25,532 nt of DNA from JADFOB01 sp964651325 (lineage in GTDB: Bacteria; Planctomycetota; Phycisphaerae; UBA1845). The stretch is from NCBI GenBank assembly GCA_964651325.1, contig CAZYXP010000032.1, positions 1 through 25,532 on the forward strand, given 5' to 3'. Position numbers and translations under genes: made by a program. Shown one piece after another: positions 1 to 4,798 of this stretch. Positions within the stretch are counted from its first letter, which is position 1; each line of letters opens with the position of its first letter. The notes beneath the pieces were generated by a model. That model saw only the letters and a program-made list of their open reading frames with translations, did no database searches and was not told the origin of the DNA.

Positions 1-669
1 ACCGAGGAGCCTTCGGCGGATAACGTATCGCTCAACGCCGGAAAGCTCAGCGTGATTGGCGTGAAACGTCCGGTGCAATTGCTCCGCCATGATTTCCCGG
101 TCGAGATCGGCTTCATTGGCATCGGTTCGGGGAAGCCGACTCTGCACGGTTTTTAATCGCGCTAGGTGCGAATGGTTCAACTGATGCTTCCGCGCAAGGA
201 GCCGGAAGCTGTTGGCAATCGCGGTGCAGGCGTACGTGCTGAAGCGAAATCCCCTCCATGGATCAAAGCCGGAAACCGATTGCAGCAACGCCCACAGACC
301 GTTACTGATCAAATCGTCCCGATCCACGTCGTTGATCTGGCGCCTCTGGATCATGGCATACACCAAGCCAGTATTCTGCTTAACGAGCGCATCGACAAGA
401 CGCGCGCGGAGCAATGCGAATTCCTTCCCAATTCCGCCCGGTTGTGACAGCGCGTCTCGATGCTGCTCGATGTACCACTCAACCGCCCGAAGCATTTTGA
501 ACAACGCTAGCTCGGCTTCCCGCCCGCCGGCATCGATCTCGCCCAACTCGCATTCAGCGCGCTTGCGAAACCGCCGTCGGCATGAAGCATTTCCGAATGC
601 ATTCAGGCAGTACGCATCGAGGCTGTCTGGAACGGAAGCCGAGGACGGTCGACTGGCTCTCTCACTCAT
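1..669 (-). CDS. Sigma-70 family RNA polymerase sigma factor, N-terminal part (C-terminus beyond the window)
   Basis: Translating the minus strand from ATG at 669 gives 223 codons with no stop, so the gene runs off the left edge. Residues about 93-155 match sigma region 2: a V-K-Q-N-T-G-L-V-Y opening (2.1), an acidic D-R-D-D-L-I-S-N-G-L-W-A-L-L helix (2.2), then F-D-P-W-R-G-F-R-F-S-T-Y-A (2.3/2.4), the part that binds core polymerase and melts the -10 element. The last residues (LSGVERYVIRRRLLG) look like the start of a region 4 helix (usually L-x-x-x-E-R-x-V-I-x-x-R). The first 60 residues are Arg- and Ser-rich and poorly conserved. No strong ribosome binding site precedes the ATG. The family is clear; whether this is a primary, group 3/4 or planctomycete-specific sigma cannot be settled without the C-terminus. 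Confidence 0.85.
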   Translation of the reverse strand, partial: MSERASRPSSASVPDSLDAYCLNAFGNASCRRRFRKRAECELGEIDAGGREAELALFKMLRAVEWYIEQHRDALSQPGGIGKEFALLRARLVDALVKQNTGLVYAMIQRRQINDVDRDDLISNGLWALLQSVSGFDPWRGFRFSTYACTAIANSFRLLARKHQLNHSHLARLKTVQSRLPRTDANEADLDREIMAEQLHRTFHANHAELSGVERYVIRRRLLG

Positions 670-820
670 GGAATTCTCGTAGCTAACATGTTGCAAATAA
701 ATGGCTTACAAGCGACACGGCCGACGACGGTCACTTGCTGCGCACCTTTGAGTCTGCATCGATCTTCCCTGACTCGATTGGGGGTACCGTCGCGACCGCT
801 GATTTATTCCCGGCCGGTGC

Positions 821-958
821 TCAAATCTCGCCTTGGCCCGGTCTGCCGGTGCCCCGGCGCTTCTTGGTCTGCGAATATGCCATGTATACCTGCACACCGG
901 CAATGACGAAGACCCCGCGACCACATGGACCGGGGGCCGACCTGCCGGGACGTCGCAT
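821..958 (-). CDS. Possible small membrane protein (45 aa), doubtful
   Basis: An ATG at 958 opens 45 codons ending in TGA at 821-823. The middle is weakly hydrophobic (residues 15-28, GVFVIAGVQVYMAY) and is followed by a basic tail with a T-K-K-R-R motif, as in a single-pass membrane peptide with a cytoplasmic basic end. Codons in the second half mostly end in G or C, like the real genes here. The open frame extends upstream to a TGA near 1000 without another good start, and no Shine-Dalgarno sequence is visible. It could be a real small gene, a decayed gene or chance. Confidence 0.25.
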   Translation of the reverse strand: MRRPGRSAPGPCGRGVFVIAGVQVYMAYSQTKKRRGTGRPGQGEI

Positions 959-1071
959 CGCTATTGGGGGATCGGTGAAGAAGAAAACGTCGGTCGGTTC
1001 CCATCAACGGCCCGGCCGCCGTAGAAGGGTGTGACCATTTCCTGTGGCATCGTAGGTCGCGCAGATGGATA

Positions 1072-1434
1072 GGGCGGCTCTTGCCGCCGCAACCGAGCAA
1101 GAAAGCCGGTAGAGCCTGCCTACGCGTGGCATGCCACAATGCGTGCATGACCGTGTCGGCGGTGGTGATTGCAGGCTGGAGGCCTGCTCTAAAGTAGCCG
1201 GGGGCAAGCGTAGCGCCGCCCCCGGATCGCGCCGCCATCCAACCTAGCCACCCTGAAAGGGTGCGGCTTACTGTGAGATCCGCGCGACATGGCACTCAGC
1301 CGACCCATCGAGGGTCGAATCTCATGGGCTGTGCGGCGACCGTGGGCCCGCCCGAGACGGACCCACGGCTACTACAGCGCAGCCTTTCAGGCTGCAGGAA
1401 AAAAAGATCGGCGCTCAATCAACCTGAAGGTTGA
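1072..1434. repeat. Cluster of six short hairpin repeats in an 896-base gene-poor gap
   Basis: The gap 670-1565 holds no convincing gene. Its right half carries perfect or near-perfect hairpins: GGCGGC/GCCGCC (1073-1088), GCAGGC/GCCTGC (1171-1187), CCGGGGGC/GCCCCCGG (1198-1225), CACCCT/AGGGTG (1249-1263), GCAGCCT/AGGCTGC (1379-1395) and TCAACCT/AGGTTGA (1419-1434). Several share a core of type CCTGAA(A)GG or CCTTTCAGG with different flanking stems. The 1171 unit is almost the same as one at 19295-19311. They resemble repetitive extragenic palindromes. None has a T-run that would make it an intrinsic terminator. Confidence 0.7.
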
Positions 1435-1565
1435 TGCCCCCTGCCACAATCGCAGGCCACACACCCGCAGAAAACGGGAGTAGGCCGCGCGTTGGTTCCA
1501 GCGGATTTCTGCTAGCATAACGCCCGGGTTCGACACGTTTCTGAGTTCCGACTGGAGTGATTTGT

Positions 1566-2816
1566 ATGTTGAACGTAACGCAATGGACGTGGCACAGGAT
1601 GGCCAGGGCTGCCCAGAGGGGTGTGTCTTCTCCAACGATGGTGGCTTTGGCATTCGCGTTGGCATCAGGCGCCACGGCCGCCGATGGCGAGGATTGGCCC
1701 AACTTTCGCGGGCCAAATCACGACGGCATTTCTCAGGAAACCGGGCTGCGGGTCTCTGGAAAGGAACCGCTGCCGCTGGTCTGGAAGCGTAATCTCGGAT
1801 CCGCTTTTAGCTCCTTCGCCGTCGTGGCAGATCGCGTTTATACCTGCGGAACCAAAAGCGACGAGCAACGCCTGTTTTGCCTTCAGGCAGAGGATGGTGA
1901 GATCGTCTGGGATGTGGCGATTGAGAAAACCTATGAGAACACCCATGGAAACGGCACGCGCGCAACGCCCACGGTAAACGACAACCGGGTCTACATTCAA
2001 GGTGCGCATGGCCGATTGCTCTGCGCGGATGCCAAATCAGGCAAGACCGTTTGGACTCATTCGTTCCACAACCCGCCAACCTGGGGGTATGCCGGTTCGA
2101 TCCTCGTTCAGGGTGATCTCGCCATCGCCACCGGAGGGCAACAGGAGGGCACGCTCGTGGCCTTGGACAGGCGAACCGGTGACTTCCGGTGGCGGTGCGG
2201 AACCGACCCAGCGGGCTACGCGACGCCTTATCCGTTTACGTTTGAGGGCAAACATTACGTGATGGGTTTTTCCGGGGAATCGGCCATCATAGCGGACGTG
2301 GTCACCGGACGGCTCGTGCTGCGTATCCCATGGTCGACGGCTTGGAAAGTCAACGCGGCCGCCCCCATCGTACGTGATCATTACCTTTTCCTGTCGTCGG
2401 GCTATCAAACGGGATGCGGTTTGTTCCGGCTGAGCGCGGAAGGGGATGCCCTTTCGGCGAGCCCCGTATGGCAAAGCCGCGTGCTGCGCAACAAGTTTCA
2501 ATCATGCATTTACAACGACGGCCATCTCTACTCGAGCGATCAACGGGCGCTGAAATGCGTTGATTTCTTGACCGGCAAAGAGGCCTGGAGCATCGCCAGG
2601 ATTCAGCATGGGACGCTGGTGGCGGCGGCGGATCACCTATACCTCTTGACTGAGCAGGGATCCTTGCAGGTGGCGGGGGTTTCGCCGAAGGGATTTGAAC
2701 CGAAGCTAACCGCGGAAATACTTAGCGGACGATGCTGGACGGTTCCGGTCATTTCGGGCGGTCGCCTGTTTGCCCGAAGCTTGGAACAGGTCGTCAGCTT
2801 TGATCTGCGCAAGTAG
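1566..2816 (+). CDS. Secreted PQQ-like beta-propeller protein (BamB-like WD40/PQQ repeat family)
   Basis: The 416-residue product begins with an Arg-containing n-region and a hydrophobic stretch (residues 25-38) ending in SGATA-A, a probable signal peptide. The mature start has W-P-N-F-R-G-P (44-50), common in secreted planctomycete PQQ-like propellers. The body shows repeated blade strands such as G-R-L-L-C-A-D-A-K-S-G-K-T-V-W and L-V-A-L-D-R-R-T-G-D-F-R-W, typical of PQQ/BamB-type repeats. These proteins act in the periplasm as scaffolds or, with a cofactor, as dehydrogenases; nothing here shows cofactor binding, so a structural role is at least as likely. ATG at 1566 was chosen because GGAG at 1554-1557 lies 8 nt upstream. 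An in-frame GTG at 1557 has no such site. The gene stands alone. Confidence 0.85.
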   Translation: MLNVTQWTWHRMARAAQRGVSSPTMVALAFALASGATAADGEDWPNFRGPNHDGISQETGLRVSGKEPLPLVWKRNLGSAFSSFAVVADRVYTCGTKSDEQRLFCLQAEDGEIVWDVAIEKTYENTHGNGTRATPTVNDNRVYIQGAHGRLLCADAKSGKTVWTHSFHNPPTWGYAGSILVQGDLAIATGGQQEGTLVALDRRTGDFRWRCGTDPAGYATPYPFTFEGKHYVMGFSGESAIIADVVTGRLVLRIPWSTAWKVNAAAPIVRDHYLFLSSGYQTGCGLFRLSAEGDALSASPVWQSRVLRNKFQSCIYNDGHLYSSDQRALKCVDFLTGKEAWSIARIQHGTLVAAADHLYLLTEQGSLQVAGVSPKGFEPKLTAEILSGRCWTVPVISGGRLFARSLEQVVSFDLRK

Positions 2817-2900
2817 CCATTGCGTGGGGTTGAGGCTTTTTCCCATGCACGTGTCAAACCGACGCCTCACGCATCTACGGACGTATGGGGTTATCGCTCG

Positions 2901-2929
2901 TTGACACGGGCACCCACGGCAAGTATCAT
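2901..2929 (+). promoter_or_regulatory. Near-consensus sigma-70 promoter of the cysH operon
   Basis: A perfect -35 hexamer TTGACA (2901-2906) and a 5/6 -10 hexamer TATCAT (2924-2929) are separated by exactly 17 bp. Transcription should start near 2936, giving a leader of about 290 nt before cysH. It is the best promoter match I found in the window. Confidence 0.7.
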
Positions 2930-2940
2930 TTCACAGGTTG

Positions 2941-2967
2941 AGCAGCGTTGCCGACAGCAGCGTTGCC
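2941..2967 (+). repeat. 12-bp direct repeat just downstream of the cysH promoter
   Basis: AGCAGCGTTGCC occurs at 2941-2952 and again at 2956-2967, a 15-base period, within 5-30 nt of the expected transcription start. It could be an operator for a repressor, part of the leader RNA fold, or a chance duplication. Confidence 0.6.
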
Positions 2968-3031
2968 TAGTTTGAAGATGTGCTGTTTGAGATTGCTGGC
3001 CGATTGCATGGTTGGCGTAGGGACCAAAAAC

Positions 3032-3094
3032 GTGAGTTGCTTTCGTCAGGATTGTTGTTGCGGCTGTTGTTGTTGCACCCAAGGAGCAACCTGA
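3032..3094 (+). CDS. Cysteine-rich leader peptide upstream of cysH
   Basis: GTG at 3032 opens 20 codons ending in TGA at 3092-3094. It is preceded by AGGGA (3019-3023) at an ideal 8-nt spacing. Eight of the 20 residues are Cys: position 3, then codons 8-10 (TGT TGT TGC), a Gly, and codons 12-15 (TGT TGT TGT TGC). The same frame extends upstream to ATG 2978 (38 residues, 11 Cys, including Cys-Cys at positions 2-3), but that start has a weaker binding site. Position after a strong promoter, before a terminator and before a cysteine-biosynthesis gene points to a regulatory leader peptide whose translation senses charged cysteinyl-tRNA. A small metal-binding or thiol peptide is an alternative. 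Confidence 0.65.
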   Translation: MSCFRQDCCCGCCCCTQGAT

Positions 3095-3158
3095 CGGGAT
3101 TTGTATTTGACTGCTAAGAATGCGAAAGCCCGTAGGATTGTTCCGGCGGGCTTTTTTC
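3044..3158 (+). promoter_or_regulatory. Candidate cysteine-responsive transcription attenuator
   Basis: Three alternative pairings are readable. Segment 1, CGTCAGG (3044-3050), is perfectly complementary to segment 2, CCTGACG (3090-3096); they flank the Cys codon run. Segment 2', ACGGGATTT (3094-3102), pairs with segment 3, AAAGCCCGT (3125-3133), in eight of nine positions with one A-G mismatch. Segment 3 (3125-3132) pairs with segment 4, CGGGCTTT (3147-3154), as the terminator. 1:2 excludes 2':3, and 2':3 excludes 3:4. A ribosome stalled on the Cys codons would cover segment 1, favour the antiterminator and allow cysH transcription. Free translation to the TGA at 3092-3094 would cover segment 2 and let the terminator form. 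The arrangement mirrors trp/his-type attenuation. The logic is inferred; the complementarities are visible. Confidence 0.6.
3125..3158 (+). terminator. Intrinsic terminator in the cysH leader
   Basis: An 8-bp stem AAAGCCCG (3125-3132) / CGGGCTTT (3147-3154) with a 14-nt loop runs into a T-run at 3152-3157. It lies between the Cys-rich peptide and cysH, about 70 nt before the cysH start, where a terminator makes sense only if it is conditional. Confidence 0.75.
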
Positions 3159-3225
3159 TTGGGCTGATCGCACGACAGCCTACAGTCGGTCGAAGCGAGA
3201 CTCAGGCAGCGGAGAGGATAGTATC

Positions 3226-3942
3226 GTGGGCATGAACATGGCGGAGCGCAAGGGGTTGAGTGCGGTTTCGGAGGAAACACCGACAGCGGAATTGATCGCG
3301 TGGTCGATGGATCGCTTTGCCGACCAGCGCGTGATCATGAGCACCTCGTTTGGGATGGAAGGCTGCGCGCTGATCGATATGTACGCCCAATCGGGCCGAC
3401 CGATGACCGTCGCCTACCTCGACACCATGTTCTTTTTCAAGGAAACCCACGAGCTGCGCGACCGCATGGTTCAGCGCTACCCCCACTTGGAGTTTGTCAA
3501 CCGAGGCACAACGCTGACGCCCGAACAGCAGGAAGCAAAACACGGCCCCGAGCTTTGGAAGAGCGATCCGGACCTCTGCTGCCAGATTCGAAAAGTGGAT
3601 CCCATGGTTTCGCTCATGGCAGATGTCGATGTGTGGATTACCGGACTTCGTAGAAGTCAGTCGGCCAGCCGAGCGAATCTCAGAATGATCGAGTGGGACT
3701 GGCGCTATCAGCTTCTCAAGCTCAGTCCGCTGGTCAAATGGGAACGCCCCGAGATATGGCAATACATCCAAGATCACGATGTCCCCTTCAACGCCCTCCA
3801 CGAGCAAGGCTATCCAACCGTAGGGTGTACTCATTGTACGAGATCGGTGCCAGGCAGCGCGCCCGGAGACTACACCCGGGCCGGTCGCTGGACCGATTCC
3901 GAAAAAACCGAGTGCGGCTTGCACGGCGGTGAAGGTATCTGA
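3226..3942 (+). CDS. cysH: Assimilatory adenylylsulfate/phosphoadenylylsulfate reductase
   Basis: The 238-residue enzyme reduces activated sulfate (APS or PAPS) to sulfite with thioredoxin in the cytoplasm. Visible motifs are the nucleotide-binding S-T-S-F-G-M-E-G loop (39-46), a Cys-Cys pair (118-119), C-T-H-C (201-204) and the catalytic E-C-G-L-H near the C-terminus (229-233). The Cys-Cys plus CxxC set is the [4Fe-4S] cluster signature of APS-type reductases, so APS is the likelier substrate. GTG 3226 fits best: GGAGAGGA (3211-3218) lies 7 nt upstream, whereas in-frame ATGs at 3232 and 3238 are too far away. The gene follows the putative Cys attenuator and is directly followed by a CbiX/SirB-type chelatase, consistent with a sulfate-to-sulfide unit. 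Other pathway genes are not in this window. Confidence 0.95.
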   Translation: MGMNMAERKGLSAVSEETPTAELIAWSMDRFADQRVIMSTSFGMEGCALIDMYAQSGRPMTVAYLDTMFFFKETHELRDRMVQRYPHLEFVNRGTTLTPEQQEAKHGPELWKSDPDLCCQIRKVDPMVSLMADVDVWITGLRRSQSASRANLRMIEWDWRYQLLKLSPLVKWERPEIWQYIQDHDVPFNALHEQGYPTVGCTHCTRSVPGSAPGDYTRAGRWTDSEKTECGLHGGEGI

Positions 3943-3958
3943 CTGGCGCCAAACGTCC

Positions 3959-4798
3959 ATGGCAAACACACAACGGCACCCGGATCAGCGACGAAGCCTT
4001 CGCCCCACCGCGGGTGGTTTGATTCTCGCGGCCCACGGCTCCCATCACGACGCGGAGGTCAACGAGGCCATCCGATCGATCGCAGCAGCCGCCCAAAAAG
4101 CAGCCATCTCGCAAGGCGCGGTATTCGACGAGGTGGTTGCCTGTTTCCACCAAGGCACGCCCTCTTTCTCCGACGTGCTCGATCAAATAACCGCCGACGA
4201 CGTGACGGTCGTTCCACTCATGACGAGCGAAGGCTACTTCTCCGGCGAGGTGTTGCCGTCGGCCCTCCGGCGTAACCATCGGTTCGATGACGTCGCCATG
4301 ACCATCACCCCCGTGCTCGGCACGCATGACGCCATCCCCAAGATAATCGCCCGCCGCGTCCAAGGCTTGTGCTTGGAACACCACATTCATCCGGCCGAGG
4401 CCATCGTGGTGGTCGTTGGCCACGGAACGCGCCGCAACCCGCGAAGCCGAGCCCAAACCATAGACACGGCCAAGGCGGTAGACCAGCTAGGCCCGTGGAC
4501 TCAAACGGTTTACGCGTTTATCGACGATGATCCCGCCGTGAACACGGCGATCAAGCGGTGCGGCCGTGGCTCCATTATTGTGACCCCGTTCTTGATCAGC
4601 GCTGGGCCCCACGCCATGGGCCTGCCGCAGGAACTCAGGCTGGATCCGTCCGACTGTGTCGAGCTTCCGTTTGTCCGGCGCCATGCCGAGGGCATTGTCA
4701 TCGTCGATGAGCCGCTGTTGCGTTATCCGGCACTGCCCGGGCTCATCGTGGAGTTGGCCCGGGCTACCGCGAATCGCCGTGGGGCAGCGCCCAGATAA
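3959..4798 (+). CDS. Two-domain sirohydrochlorin chelatase (CbiX/SirB family)
   Basis: The 279-residue protein has two halves that each start with a strand and metal-site histidine: LILAAHGSHHD (about residue 21) and VVVVGHGTRRN (about 151). This is the internal duplication of long CbiX-type chelatases, which insert cobalt or iron into sirohydrochlorin. Given its position right after cysH, iron insertion to make siroheme for sulfite reductase is the sensible inference; cobalt for cobalamin is the alternative. ATG 3959 lies 16 nt after the cysH stop. An in-frame GTG at 3929 would overlap cysH by 14 nt and add ten residues, and neither start has a strong ribosome site. The 3' end overlaps the convergent minus-strand gene by 35 bp. 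Confidence 0.85.
   Translation: MANTQRHPDQRRSLRPTAGGLILAAHGSHHDAEVNEAIRSIAAAAQKAAISQGAVFDEVVACFHQGTPSFSDVLDQITADDVTVVPLMTSEGYFSGEVLPSALRRNHRFDDVAMTITPVLGTHDAIPKIIARRVQGLCLEHHIHPAEAIVVVVGHGTRRNPRSRAQTIDTAKAVDQLGPWTQTVYAFIDDDPAVNTAIKRCGRGSIIVTPFLISAGPHAMGLPQELRLDPSDCVELPFVRRHAEGIVIVDEPLLRYPALPGLIVELARATANRRGAAPR

Noticed and set aside
212..682. Plus-strand open frame of 156 codons
   Set aside because: It is the antisense of the minus-strand sigma factor, whose region 2 motifs are unmistakable; the plus-strand protein is Ser/Arg-rich and has no family pattern.
804..1295. Minus-strand frame of 163 codons
   Set aside because: It runs through four of the hairpin repeats (1073-1263), has no ribosome site and reads as a low-complexity Arg/Gly protein.
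1290..1350. Sequence with GGGTCGAATCTC resembling a tRNA T-arm
   Set aside because: No matching acceptor stem, anticodon arm or D-arm could be drawn around it.
3050..3110. Possible SAM or other sulfur riboswitch before cysH
   Set aside because: The known SAM riboswitch cores are not recognisable; the Cys codon run and complementary segments explain the leader better.
2891..3280. Minus-strand frame of 129 codons over the cysH leader
   Set aside because: It is antisense to the promoter, Cys leader and terminator, and overlaps the start of cysH; its composition shows no protein-like pattern.
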